A stretch of 64,000 nt of DNA from Mucilaginibacter pallidiroseus (GTDB taxonomy: Bacteria > Bacteroidota > Bacteroidia > Sphingobacteriales > Sphingobacteriaceae), in assembly GCF_007846085.1 (NCBI RefSeq), contig NZ_VOEJ01000006.1:124001-188000 (forward strand). Direction: 5' to 3'. Under the pieces are notes generated by a model. It did no database searches and had not been told where the DNA came from. It was given only the letters and a program-made list of their open reading frames with translations. Within the stretch, counting starts at the first letter, position 1; every line of letters starts with the position of its first letter. Shown here one piece after another: positions 25,614 through 34,140 of the stretch. The position numbers and the translations under genes were made by a program.

Positions 25614-26879
25614 TTACAATTTATCCACGCCCAGCACATTTAATATAGCCTTTGCTTTTAACAAACACTCTTCATATTCTTTTGCTGCATCGGCATGATA
25701 GGTTATGGCACTGCCAACCTGAAAGGAAAGGTATTTGTTGGTCGAGTTATAAAGCAATGTCCTTATCACAACGTTGAAGTCAAAGTCGCCGTCGGGGGTA
25801 AAATAGCCGATAGCTCCGCTGTAAACGCCGCGTTTGCTGCGCTCAAATTTCTCCATCAAACGCATCGCGCTTATTTTGGGTGCTCCCGTCATGCTACCCA
25901 TGGGAAAGGTGTTTTTGATAGCATCTATAGCAGTAACATTATCCCTAAGTTCGCATACAACCGTCGATACCATTTGATGCACTTGTTTAAATGTTTGGAT
26001 ACCAAATAACTCTTCAGTTTTTACCGTGCCGCGTTTTGCAGAGAGGGTGAGATCGTTACGGACGAGATCTACAATCATCACATTTTCCTGCAGCTCTTTT
26101 GGATGGTTGCGCAGTTCTTCAATTATGGTTTGGTCAACCAGTTTATCGCTATCCCTGCGGGCCGTGCCCTTTATAGGCTGAGATATCAATTTATTGCCTC
26201 GCTTTGCCAAAAAACGCTCCGGCGATGCACACATAATATAGTTACCCTCCCACTTAAAAAATGAAGAGAAAGGGGTAGGGGATAAGGAGTTAAGTTGCGT
26301 GAATACTGTTTGCGGATCAATCGATGTCCCTTCTGCATAAAATTCATGGCAAAAGTTGGTTACATATATATCGCCCCGGTTGATGTGGGTCTTTATCTGT
26401 TCGACGGTGCTTATATATTCCTGTTTATCAAAACGGGCCTTTAATTCTACACGCGGCTTTGTGGTATAGTTACATAGTTTTATAGCGGCTATCGTATCAA
26501 AAGCAGTAACATCGCCATTGATTTCAATCGTGTTGTCTTTAATTGTTATAACAATTTCAGGCGCGAAAAAATATAAATCAGGAAAGGTCAACCCATCATA
26601 ATTGCCAGAGCTAAGTACCTCAACTTCATTTTTTAGATCATAGCCGAAAAAGCCTGTTATAAACCCAGGGTTTTGTGCTTTAAAATGATTGAGTTGATCA
26701 AAAGCATTGCCAGCGTTAGCCTTGACTTGCGCCTTGGCACCAACGGCAATGAGTGTATCAAATTTGCCGTAGGGATCGGTAAAGTTGTTGCTGTCGAGGT
26801 AGCAAAGGGTATCGAAAGTGTTTGCCCACTGAAAGGCCTTTTGTTTAAAAAGCTGAAGATCGTCTGCCTCGAATATCAC
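25614..26879 (-). CDS. pabB: Aminodeoxychorismate synthase component I
   Basis: A 421-residue chorismate-utilising enzyme. The C-terminal catalytic domain is complete: CASPERFLA, SQPIKGTARR, IVDLVRNDL, GSMTGAPKISAMRLM and GAIGYFTPDGDFDFNVVIRT. The Lys in PIKGT is the residue that marks PabB (folate, p-aminobenzoate) rather than TrpE, which has Ala there. A matching pabC-like gene lies at 50055. A TATCTTTG box ends 4 nt before the ATG. The purA terminator just upstream isolates it from purA. Confidence 0.9.
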   Translation of the reverse strand: MIFEADDLQLFKQKAFQWANTFDTLCYLDSNNFTDPYGKFDTLIAVGAKAQVKANAGNAFDQLNHFKAQNPGFITGFFGYDLKNEVEVLSSGNYDGLTFPDLYFFAPEIVITIKDNTIEINGDVTAFDTIAAIKLCNYTTKPRVELKARFDKQEYISTVEQIKTHINRGDIYVTNFCHEFYAEGTSIDPQTVFTQLNSLSPTPFSSFFKWEGNYIMCASPERFLAKRGNKLISQPIKGTARRDSDKLVDQTIIEELRNHPKELQENVMIVDLVRNDLTLSAKRGTVKTEELFGIQTFKQVHQMVSTVVCELRDNVTAIDAIKNTFPMGSMTGAPKISAMRLMEKFERSKRGVYSGAIGYFTPDGDFDFNVVIRTLLYNSTNKYLSFQVGSAITYHADAAKEYEECLLKAKAILNVLGVDKL

Positions 26880-26883
26880 GGTG

Positions 26884-26891
26884 CAAAGATA
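26884..26891 (-). promoter_or_regulatory. -7 element directly upstream of pabB start
   Basis: Read on the minus strand this is TATCTTTG, ending 4 nt before the ATG at 26879; a leaderless mRNA is predicted. Confidence 0.5.
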
Positions 26892-26908
26892 GTTAACCGA
26901 GAAATAAA

Positions 26909-26934
26909 AAAGGCTCCGTTACTACGGAGCCTTT
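26909..26934 (-). terminator. Intrinsic terminator of purA
   Basis: Stem AAAGGCTCCGT/ACGGAGCCTTT with a 4-nt loop; T-rich on the minus strand. It overlaps the -33 region of the pabB promoter. Confidence 0.88.
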
Positions 26935-26953
26935 GAATAATATTGTTGATAGC

Positions 26954-28231
26954 TTATTGCAATACCAATGTCTGCTTTCTGTCGGGGCCTACAGATAACC
27001 ATTTTACAGGTACTTGTAGCTCGGCTTCTAAAAAGTCGATGTATGATTGCAGCCTTTCAGGAATCTCGTTCAACTCGGTAATACCTGTTAAATCTTCGTT
27101 CCATCCATCAATTTCTTTCAATACAGGTTCAGCTTCAACAGAGCAGATATCGTATGGCATATAATCAATCTGTTCGCCCTGGTAATTGTAATGCGTGCAG
27201 GCATATATTTTATCAAAGCCGCTTAAAACATCAGCCTTGGTCATTACCAATTGGGTAACGCCGTTAAGCATTATGGCATATTTTAAAGCCGGCAAATCAA
27301 TCCACCCGGTACGGCGTGGCCTGCCTGTGGTGGCGCCAAACTCGTGGCCAATCTTGCGTAGCTCTTCGCCGGTAGCATCGTTTAATTCGGTAGGAAACGG
27401 GCCGCCACCAACGCGTGTGCAATAAGCTTTAAATATGCCTATCACATCGCCGATTTTGCTAGGAGCGATACCTAAACCAGTACATGCACCTGCTGCAGTG
27501 GTATTAGATGACGTAACAAACGGGTACGAGCCAAAGTCGATGTCAAGCATAGCGCCCTGTGCACCTTCTGCCAATACCTTTTTACCATCTTTAATGTAAC
27601 CGTTAACCAAGTGTTCGCTATCAACCAAAGGGAATTGTTTTAGCAACTCAATTGCCTCAAAAAATGCTGCTTCGCGCTCACTGAAGTCAGCAACCTCACC
27701 ATAAAGCGATTGAAGCATTGAGGTATGTTTGTCAACCAGTTTTTGATACTTATCTTTAAAATCGACAAGGGTAATGTCGCCTATGCGCAAACCGTTACGG
27801 CCGGTTTTGTCCATATAAGTTGGGCCAATACCTTTAAGGGTTGAGCCAATTTTGCCGTCGCCCATTTTCTTTTCAGATGCAGCATCCAAAAGCTGGTGGG
27901 TAGGTAAAATCAGGTGCGCCTTTTTGGCAATCATCAGGTTTTTTTTGGCAAGCAGGTCATGCCCTGCATCTTTCAATTTATCAAGCTCTTTTTTAAGCGT
28001 AATAGGATCAATTACAACACCATTACCAATCAGGTTCATGGTGTTATCAAAAAATATACCTGAAGGAATGGTGTTTAATACAAACTTTTTGCCTTCGAAC
28101 TCCAGCGTGTGGCCGGCGTTAGGACCACCTTGAAAGCGGGCAATAAGGTCATAACCTTTGCTTAAAACATCTACAATTTTACCTTTACCTTCGTCGCCCC
28201 ACTGGAGGCCCAATAATACGTCAACAGCCAT
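26954..28231 (-). CDS. purA: Adenylosuccinate synthetase
   Basis: PurA joins IMP and aspartate with GTP to give adenylosuccinate, the first committed step to AMP. The 425-residue protein starts MAVDVLLGLQWGDEGKGKIVD with the GTP-binding GDEGKGK and catalytic Asp, then GGPNAGHT with catalytic His, IGSTLKGIGPTYMDK, and TTGRPRRTGWIDL near the C-terminus. Follows the Fur-family gene by 62 bp on the same strand. Confidence 0.97.
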   Translation of the reverse strand: MAVDVLLGLQWGDEGKGKIVDVLSKGYDLIARFQGGPNAGHTLEFEGKKFVLNTIPSGIFFDNTMNLIGNGVVIDPITLKKELDKLKDAGHDLLAKKNLMIAKKAHLILPTHQLLDAASEKKMGDGKIGSTLKGIGPTYMDKTGRNGLRIGDITLVDFKDKYQKLVDKHTSMLQSLYGEVADFSEREAAFFEAIELLKQFPLVDSEHLVNGYIKDGKKVLAEGAQGAMLDIDFGSYPFVTSSNTTAAGACTGLGIAPSKIGDVIGIFKAYCTRVGGGPFPTELNDATGEELRKIGHEFGATTGRPRRTGWIDLPALKYAIMLNGVTQLVMTKADVLSGFDKIYACTHYNYQGEQIDYMPYDICSVEAEPVLKEIDGWNEDLTGITELNEIPERLQSYIDFLEAELQVPVKWLSVGPDRKQTLVLQ

Positions 28232-28293
28232 TAATTGAAAATCTTTATTCCGCAGAAAAACAGAAATAAGTTAAAAATTGAGTTAAGAGTAAT

Positions 28294-28764
28294 TTATGAT
28301 ACTTTACGGTCGCAGTGGCCTTCGCGTAGCTTAGTGCAGTTGCCGTAAAGGTTTAAAGAGTGGTGCTTAATATCGAATTTTAAAATGTCGCCCATCATGC
28401 TTTGTATCTGCTGTATGCGCGGGTCGCAAAATTCTACAACCTTGCCGCAATCAATGCAAATAATATGGTCATGCTGTTTGTACCCGTATGATTTTTCGAA
28501 CTGGGCCATGTTTTTACCAAACTGGTGTTTGGTAACCAAATCGCATGATACCAGCAGCTCGAGTGTGTTGTAAACCGTAGCACGGCTTACACGGTATTTT
28601 TTATTTTTCATGTGGATATACAATGATTCCACATCGAAATGATCGCTTCTTGAATATATTTCTTCAAGTATGGCAAAACGCTCCGGGGTTTTCCTGAGGC
28701 TTTTATTTTCGAGATAAGCCTCAAAAATTTTTTTTACCAACGCAATGGTTTCCTGTACAGGCAT
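28294..28764 (-). CDS. Fur-family transcriptional regulator
   Basis: A 156-residue metal-responsive repressor. The N-terminal winged helix contains [15 protein letters not shown] and [13 protein letters not shown] (recognition helix); the C-terminal dimerisation and metal domain has [15 protein letters not shown] with one CxxC pair and a second Cys pair in [11 protein letters not shown]. Both Cys pairs suggest a structural zinc. Whether it senses iron (Fur), zinc (Zur) or peroxide (PerR) cannot be decided. No metal transporter is adjacent. Confidence 0.9.
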   Translation of the reverse strand: MPVQETIALVKKIFEAYLENKSLRKTPERFAILEEIYSRSDHFDVESLYIHMKNKKYRVSRATVYNTLELLVSCDLVTKHQFGKNMAQFEKSYGYKQHDHIICIDCGKVVEFCDPRIQQIQSMMGDILKFDIKHHSLNLYGNCTKLREGHCDRKVS

Positions 28765-28782
28765 AATGTTAATTTAACGAAA

Positions 28783-28790
28783 CAAAGGTA
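28783..28790 (-). promoter_or_regulatory. Candidate -7 element of the Fur-family gene
   Basis: Read on the minus strand this is TACCTTTG, 18 nt upstream of the ATG at 28764. No clear -33 box. Confidence 0.4.
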
Positions 28791-28858
28791 TTAAATTTTT
28801 TTAGTTGATTGAGTTGATTGGGTTTATTGGTTGAATAAGTTGAAATGTAAGTTTTGAA

Positions 28859-29116
28859 TTACTCGTAAATTTTGGCAGCCATTAAAATGTTGGCAAATAC
28901 TTTCCATTCAATTTTTTCGGGAACAGGCAATTTTTGGTTTATATAATACCCATCCATGTCTTCTGTCCATGAAGCAATTGCTTCGAGATAATCTTTGATA
29001 GTAACATTTTCCCAACTAGCCGGGTCCGTTTCAAAGTTTTTAACCAAAAGTGTAATAAATTCAACAAAGTCTTCCTTGGTTTGAACGTTATCTGTAATAT
29101 AATTGATATCCTTCAT
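28859..29116 (-). CDS. DUF7660-like small protein
   Basis: An 85-residue acidic protein. The pattern FVEFITLLVKNFETDPASWEN followed by YLEAIASWTEDMDGYY and a C-terminal WKVFANILMAAKIYE fits the DUF7660 family, known from immunity-like and hypothetical proteins; function is unknown. The frame is open to 29155 but ATG at 29116 (MKDINYITDNVQT) is preferred because the extension would overlap relA. Only 10 bp after relA, so probably co-transcribed. Confidence 0.6.
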   Translation of the reverse strand: MKDINYITDNVQTKEDFVEFITLLVKNFETDPASWENVTIKDYLEAIASWTEDMDGYYINQKLPVPEKIEWKVFANILMAAKIYE

Positions 29117-29126
29117 CACACGCCTA

Positions 29127-31349
29127 CTAACTAACTTTTTCCACCGCCGAATCAAACCTGCTCACGCCGGTTACACCTTTTACCATTTTGAGATTCTTGA
29201 TAAGGTTATCCAGATGGTGAGTGTCATTTACGTATAGCATTAATGATCCTTCAAATATGCCATTATCACTATCAACAGTAATTGAACGAATGTTCACTTT
29301 AAAATCCTGGGATATTACGGTGGTTATCTTATTGATCAAACCAACATCATCTATACCCGTAATGCGTAAGCCAGTAAGGAAGGCAAGCTCCTGCTGATTG
29401 GTCCAGCGGGCTTTTACCACGCGGTAGCCATAGTTGGCCATTAGTTTGGCGGCATTAGGGCAATTGGTGCGGTGTATCTTAATGCCATCGCTCACGGTTA
29501 TAAAGCCAAATACATCATCACCGGGGATAGGGTTACAGCAGTTGGCCAGTTTGTAGTCAATCTTTTGCAGATCCTCACCAATAAGCAAAATGTCGCTGTC
29601 TTTGGCTTTAATGTTTTTTACCAGATTCTGGAGCTGGTCGGCCTCTATCTTATCCTGCGGCTTATTTTCAATTACCTTCTCAGATGCCTGGTACTCCTTA
29701 AGGTGTTTCATGTCAACAAGGCCTTTGGCCACATTGTAAAACAGCTCCTGGGTTGATGGCAGCTTAAAGTAATAGCTCAACTTCTGCAAGTTTTCGGAGT
29801 TGTAAGTGATCTTGAGCGACTTCAGCTTACGTTCCAATATCTCTTTGCCGTCCTCAGCAATTTTACGTTTTTCCTCCTTAAGGGCCGATTTAATTTTGGC
29901 TTTAGCCTTAGCGGTAACCACAAAGCTCAGCCAGTCTTCTTTAGGTGTTTGCTTACCCGATGTAATGATCTCAACCTGATCGCCGTTTTGCAGTTTATGG
30001 CTCAAAGGCACCAGTTTGTGGTTAACCTTGGCTCCAATACAGCTTGCACCAACATCGGTATGTATCTCAAAAGCAAAATCGAGAGCGGTTGCATTCAGCG
30101 GCAATTGTATCAAGGCACCTTTTGGCGTAAAGATGAAGATCTCGTCGCTAAATAGGTTCATCTTGAAATCGTCCAGGAAGTCAAGCGCGTTCGAGTCAGG
30201 GTTTTTGAGCATGTCGCGTACTTTTTGTACCCAAAGGTCAAGCCCGCTATCGGTAGACGATTCTTTGTATTTCCAGTGCGCCGCAAAACCTTTCTCCGCA
30301 ATTTCGTTCATGCGTTTGGTACGTATCTGCACTTCTACCCACTGGCCGCGCGGGCCCATAACGGTAGTGTGCAAAGATTCGTAACCGTTAGCCTTTGGCG
30401 ATGAAATCCAGTCGCGCAAGCGGTCGGGATTTGGACGGTATAGGTCGGTTACTATCGAGTAGGCCTTCCAGCAATCGGCTTTCTCATTTTCGGGGGTACT
30501 ATCCAAAATTATCCTGATGGCAAAGAGATCATACACCTCCTCAAAGGGGATAGATTTCTTTTTCATCTTGTTCCAGATGGAATGGATGGATTTTGGGCGG
30601 CCAAAAACCTCGGCATGCAAACCTTGCGACGATACTACTTTTTGAACCGGCTCAGTAAAGTTGGCTATAAAACGTTCGCGCTCTGCCTTCTTTTCGTTAA
30701 GCTTATTTTTAATAAACTGATAGGTCTCGCGCTCCATGTACTTCATGGACAAGTCCTCCAGTTCGGACTTAATGGCATATAAACCCAGGCGGTGCGCCAG
30801 CGGCGCATACAGGTAAACCGTTTCTGATGATAGTTTAAGCTGCTTATCGCGCGGCATAAACTCCATAGTGCGCATGTTGTGCAACCTGTCGGCCAGCTTT
30901 ATCAATATCACCCTCACATCGTCAGCAAGGGTAAGCAGCATTTTACGGAAATTTTCGGCCTGCAAGGAGCTATTTGTATCAAAAACGCCCGATATTTTGG
31001 TAAGCCCGTCAATTATTTTGGCTACCTTTTTACCAAATTCCAGCTCAATGTCCTCGAGGGTAACATCGGTATCCTCAACCACATCATGCAGGAGGGCACA
31101 TACAATTGATGTAGTGCCCAGCCCTATTTCTTCGGCAGCTATTTGAGCTACGGCTATAGGATGGTATATGTATGGTTCGCCGCTTTTACGGCGCATATCT
31201 TTATGGCTCTCAAGTGCAATTTCAAAAGCTTTGCGTATAAGGCGTTTATCACCCTTTTGCAGGGTAGATTTACTTGCGCGCAGCAATGCGCGGTATCTTT
31301 TTAAGATTTCGGTCTTTTCGGCTTCCAGGTCAATCACTAAATCTTTCAT
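29127..31349 (-). CDS. RelA/SpoT bifunctional (p)ppGpp synthetase/hydrolase
   Basis: A 740-residue Rel protein that makes and degrades the alarmone (p)ppGpp. Domain order: HD hydrolase (HPIAVAQIAAEE and LLHDVVEDTDVT, about residues 60-160, intact HD pair), synthetase (GRPKSIHSIWNKM and YDLFAIRIIL, about 240-370), TGS (IFTPKGALIQLPLNATALDF, about 405-465), zinc-finger or CC region (NCCNPIPGDDVFGFIT) and a C-terminal ACT domain. Intact HD and synthetase motifs favour a bifunctional Rel. Transcribed away from the DUF4294 gene; a long palindrome lies between them. Confidence 0.95.
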   Translation of the reverse strand: MKDLVIDLEAEKTEILKRYRALLRASKSTLQKGDKRLIRKAFEIALESHKDMRRKSGEPYIYHPIAVAQIAAEEIGLGTTSIVCALLHDVVEDTDVTLEDIELEFGKKVAKIIDGLTKISGVFDTNSSLQAENFRKMLLTLADDVRVILIKLADRLHNMRTMEFMPRDKQLKLSSETVYLYAPLAHRLGLYAIKSELEDLSMKYMERETYQFIKNKLNEKKAERERFIANFTEPVQKVVSSQGLHAEVFGRPKSIHSIWNKMKKKSIPFEEVYDLFAIRIILDSTPENEKADCWKAYSIVTDLYRPNPDRLRDWISSPKANGYESLHTTVMGPRGQWVEVQIRTKRMNEIAEKGFAAHWKYKESSTDSGLDLWVQKVRDMLKNPDSNALDFLDDFKMNLFSDEIFIFTPKGALIQLPLNATALDFAFEIHTDVGASCIGAKVNHKLVPLSHKLQNGDQVEIITSGKQTPKEDWLSFVVTAKAKAKIKSALKEEKRKIAEDGKEILERKLKSLKITYNSENLQKLSYYFKLPSTQELFYNVAKGLVDMKHLKEYQASEKVIENKPQDKIEADQLQNLVKNIKAKDSDILLIGEDLQKIDYKLANCCNPIPGDDVFGFITVSDGIKIHRTNCPNAAKLMANYGYRVVKARWTNQQELAFLTGLRITGIDDVGLINKITTVISQDFKVNIRSITVDSDNGIFEGSLMLYVNDTHHLDNLIKNLKMVKGVTGVSRFDSAVEKVS

Positions 31350-31375
31350 GTACAGGCAACAGTGTATCTAATATC

Positions 31376-31411
31376 ATAACCCGGTAACAATAATTATTAT
31401 TGCCGGGTTAT
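31376..31411. promoter_or_regulatory. 36-bp near-perfect palindrome between divergent relA and DUF4294 genes
   Basis: Outer arms ATAACCCGG (31376-31384) and CCGGGTTAT (31403-31411); inner arms CAATAAT and ATTATTG around a single T; three bases (TAA) interrupt the left side. It sits 27 bp before the relA start and 24 bp before the DUF4294 -7 box. An operator or a 5'-leader hairpin is possible; it lacks a T-run expected of a terminator. Confidence 0.5.
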
Positions 31412-31435
31412 ATAAAATAACCAAATTATTTGCGT

Positions 31436-31443
31436 TAATTTTG
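31436..31443 (+). promoter_or_regulatory. Candidate -7 element of the DUF4294 operon
   Basis: TAATTTTG matches TAnnTTTG, 15 nt before the ATG at 31459; a leader of about 12 nt is predicted. Confidence 0.45.
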
Positions 31444-31458
31444 TATTCAAGTAAATAT

Positions 31459-32079
31459 ATGAAATTTATTGCTTTTTTACTTGTGTTTTGCGGTGTGTTT
31501 GGCTTAGCCAGGGCACAAAATGACATACCGGCAACACCCGTACATCTTGGCAAAAATGATACCATCAAAACCCTGATGACCAAGGTTGATGGCGAGCTTG
31601 TACCCTGGGTGGTGCTACCGGAGATACGCATTGTTGACACACGTATTTTTGCCAGCGCGCAAGATAGGGCCAACTACTATCGCCTTCGTTATAACATTAT
31701 AAAAGTATTGCCTTATGCGAAGTTTGCTGCTGCCAGGTACACACAGCTGCAACGCGACCTTGCGCTTACCGCCGATAAGAAGAAGCAGAAGGAATTGATT
31801 AAAGCGTGCGAAAAAGATGTTAAGGAACTTTTTAATAAAGATATCAAGAACCTGACCATGACGCAGGGCGACGTGCTGATAAAGCTCATTAGCCGCGAAA
31901 CCGGAACTACAAGTTATGCCCTTGCCAAAGAACTTAAGGGGGGCTTTAATGCATTTTTATTTCAATCAGTAGGGAAGCTTTTTGGGCATGACCTTAAACA
32001 GAACTACGACCGCGACGAACAGCGGGACATTGAGAGTATCCTTTTCTCGTTAGGGTACACCTCAAGTGCTAATTTATAA
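31459..32079 (+). CDS. DUF4294 domain exported protein
   Basis: A 206-residue protein with signal peptide (MKFIAFLLVFCGVFGLARA) and a DUF4294 domain. Typical blocks are VDGELVPWVVLPEIRIVDTR, YYRLRYNIIKVLPYAKFAA, DIKNLTMTQGDVLIKLISRE and LFGHDLKQNYD. Function unknown; common in Bacteroidota. The ATG at 31459 is chosen over a TTG at 31441. Its stop codon overlaps the gpx start by one base (TAATG), so the two are coupled. Confidence 0.82.
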   Translation: MKFIAFLLVFCGVFGLARAQNDIPATPVHLGKNDTIKTLMTKVDGELVPWVVLPEIRIVDTRIFASAQDRANYYRLRYNIIKVLPYAKFAAARYTQLQRDLALTADKKKQKELIKACEKDVKELFNKDIKNLTMTQGDVLIKLISRETGTTSYALAKELKGGFNAFLFQSVGKLFGHDLKQNYDRDEQRDIESILFSLGYTSSANL

Positions 32080-32579
32080 TGGATAATAATACTATTTACC
32101 AGTTTGATGTTCAAAAATTAAACGGCGACTGGACAAGCCTCTCCAAATACACCGGCAAAGTACTCCTTATCGTAAATACAGCTTCGCAGTGTGGTTTCAC
32201 ACCGCAAATGGCCGACCTGGAAAAACTGAAAAGCGAACTAAATACCAGCGACTTTGAGATATTGCTTTTCCCGTCAAATGACTTTGGCGGGCAGGAGCCA
32301 CTAGAGGGTGATGCATTGCAAACTTTTTGTTCGTCGTATGGCAGCAATTGCATTACTTTTGAGAAAGTGAGGGTGCGCGGGCCTTATGCCTCGCCGCTTT
32401 ACAAGTTTTTGAGCGACAAAAAGCAGAATGGTGTTATGGGCTCATCACCTCGTTGGAATTTTCATAAATACCTCGTTGGCCGCGACGGTAAGGTTGCCGA
32501 TTATTTTTATCCCTTTACAAAACCTACAACATCAAAAATTAAGAAAGGCATACAGCGCTTGCTGGCTGCCAGCCATTAA
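32079..32579 (+). CDS. Glutathione peroxidase-family thiol peroxidase
   Basis: A 166-residue peroxidase reducing hydrogen and organic peroxides. Active-site residues are Cys38 (NTASQCGFTPQ), Gln72 (FPSNDFGGQEP) and the Trp/Asn in PRWNFHKYL. It has Cys rather than selenocysteine, and Cys84 or Cys91 could act as resolving residue. Bacteroidota mostly lack glutathione, so thioredoxin or another thiol is the likely reductant; the gene is followed by bshB1 after 13 bp, which hints at bacillithiol (inference). Confidence 0.92.
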   Translation: MDNNTIYQFDVQKLNGDWTSLSKYTGKVLLIVNTASQCGFTPQMADLEKLKSELNTSDFEILLFPSNDFGGQEPLEGDALQTFCSSYGSNCITFEKVRVRGPYASPLYKFLSDKKQNGVMGSSPRWNFHKYLVGRDGKVADYFYPFTKPTTSKIKKGIQRLLAASH

Positions 32580-32592
32580 TACACCAACACAT

Positions 32593-33318
32593 ATGTTGAA
32601 ATTAGATATTTTAGTTTTACCCGTGCACCCGGATGATGCCGAATTAGGTTGTGCAGGCACCATATTAAAACACCTGGCCTTGGGCCATAAAGTAGGGATA
32701 GTTGACCTAACCCGCGGCGAATTGGGTACACGCGGCACTGCCGACATACGCGACAAGGAATCAGCAAAGTCTGCCGACATATTGGGGCTTACCGTTCGCG
32801 AAAACCTTGCCCTGCCTGATGGTTTTTTTGAAAATACGAAAGAGCACCAGCTAAAAGTAATTGAGGCCATACGTAAGTACCAGCCGGAGATTGTGATAAC
32901 AAATGCCTACCACGACCGCCACCCGGATCATGGCCGTGCCAACCGACTGGTTGAGGATGCCGCTTTTTTAGCGGGCTTGCGCCGCATTGAAACCAGTATT
33001 GATGGACAGCCGCAGCAGGAGTGGAGACCAAAGCAGCTTTTGCATTTTATACAAGACAGATACATCCGCCCGGATATCATAATTGATGTAACTGATTACT
33101 GGGATATCAAGATAGCCAGCGTATTGGCCTTCGGTTCGCAGTTTCATAACCCGGAGTGGAACGAGGATGAGCCACAAACCTACATATCGTCGCCGGAGTT
33201 TATACAGGTAGTTGAGGCCCGCGGACGCGAGTTTGGTAAAAGCATCGGCGCGCGTTTCGGCGAGGGTTTTACCTCAAGAAAGAGTTTGGGCGTAAATAAC
33301 TTGTTTGATTTGAGGTAG
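32593..33318 (+). CDS. bshB1: Bacillithiol biosynthesis deacetylase BshB1
   Basis: A 241-residue zinc deacetylase of the LmbE family that removes the acetyl group from GlcNAc-malate in bacillithiol synthesis. Zinc and catalytic motifs are LPVHPDDAELGCAG at the N-terminus and HDRHPDHGRANRLVEDA in the middle; DLTRGELGTRGT is typical of BshB1 rather than other LmbE proteins. The frame is open to 32428 through gpx, but the ATG at 32593 matches the family start. Last gene of a DUF4294-gpx-bshB1 unit. Confidence 0.9.
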   Translation: MLKLDILVLPVHPDDAELGCAGTILKHLALGHKVGIVDLTRGELGTRGTADIRDKESAKSADILGLTVRENLALPDGFFENTKEHQLKVIEAIRKYQPEIVITNAYHDRHPDHGRANRLVEDAAFLAGLRRIETSIDGQPQQEWRPKQLLHFIQDRYIRPDIIIDVTDYWDIKIASVLAFGSQFHNPEWNEDEPQTYISSPEFIQVVEARGREFGKSIGARFGEGFTSRKSLGVNNLFDLR

Positions 33319-33350
33319 GTGATTGTCTCGAAATGACAACAGAAGAACCT

Positions 33351-33443
33351 TGTCATTCTGAACGTAGTGAAGAATCTAATGTGCGCCAAGTAAATACTCT
33401 ACTTTGATAGCGTCTATAAAATGCTTCGTATCTCAGCATGACA
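33351..33443. repeat. Dispersed palindromic intergenic repeat, copy D
   Basis: 93 bp with left end TGTCATTCTGAACGTAGTGA and right end the inverse of TGTCATGCTGAGATACGAAG. Same family as the copies at 13063, 13168 and 39660. It fills most of the gap between bshB1 and the next terminator. Confidence 0.7.
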
Positions 33444-33501
33444 GGATGCTTTTCTGCTACAGCTTGCGTGAAAAATACGTTTAGCTTTTCTCAATTGATA
33501 A

Positions 33502-33542
33502 AACCAAAGGCCGCTCTCATCAAGAACGGCCTTTGGTTTTTA
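33502..33542. terminator. Bidirectional intrinsic terminator
   Basis: A perfect 13-bp stem AAACCAAAGGCCG/CGGCCTTTGGTTT with a 13-nt loop, A-rich on the left and T-rich on the right. It lies between bshB1 and the 147-residue gene and touches the latter's stop codon. Confidence 0.85.
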
Positions 33543-33983
33543 TATCGCAACATATTCAAAACGGTTGTTTTCGTTGCTGCGCTCACGCTTTAGTTTGTTT
33601 TCCTTGGCAAGTTTGAGTAGTATGCCCGATAGTTCGGAAGTTTTAAAGTCCGAATCAAATTGCTCTTTGCAGTATTCGGCTATTGAAGATATAGATTGTG
33701 GTTGCTTGAAAAAGTCGCTGCTGAGCAACTGGTTTAAAACCTTTGTGGCCCCCGGCTTTTTACGACCCGGAACGGCGCGCTGACCGTAGCCCTCAATGCC
33801 GCTTACCATGCGGTCTCTTTTGATATAGGCATCTTGTCCATCAGTTTCGGTGCGCTCGGCTTCAATTATCTCATCCAAAAGCCTGTCGACAACCCGTACC
33901 TGTACCGCTTCAGACTGAAATGAATTAACAACTTCGGCAATCTCGGTAAGCTGCTTTTTTAATTTTTCAATTTGCTTGCTCAT
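33540..33983 (-). CDS. Hypothetical protein, coiled coil plus probable winged helix
   Basis: A 147-residue cytosolic protein with no recognised family. Residues 1-45 (MSKQIEKLKKQLTEIAEVV and on) form a likely coiled coil, 60-80 are glycine and basic-rich (GYGQRAVPGRKKPGATK), and 80-147 look like a winged helix: ISSIAEYCKEQF, FKTSELSGILLKLAKENKLK and a final RFEYVAI strand. DNA or RNA binding is a guess from this layout. Single gene bounded by a terminator. Confidence 0.6.
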   Translation of the reverse strand: MSKQIEKLKKQLTEIAEVVNSFQSEAVQVRVVDRLLDEIIEAERTETDGQDAYIKRDRMVSGIEGYGQRAVPGRKKPGATKVLNQLLSSDFFKQPQSISSIAEYCKEQFDSDFKTSELSGILLKLAKENKLKRERSNENNRFEYVAI

Positions 33984-34140
33984 TATTAATAGTAACCTGT
34001 TTAAAATAGATGTAAAATTTTGTATTACAGTGCGTTATTTTGTCCTCGCGGGAAGCAGTGTGAGATAACGAGGGTTGACGATTTATTTAATAATCAATAA
34101 TATTAACGCCGCGGTGCGATTATAGTTTATTAAAAATAGA

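Noticed and set aside
32428..32592. N-terminal extension of bshB1 through gpx
   Set aside because: The extension overlaps the gpx coding region in another frame and is not part of the BshB1 family; ATG 32593 is the proper start.
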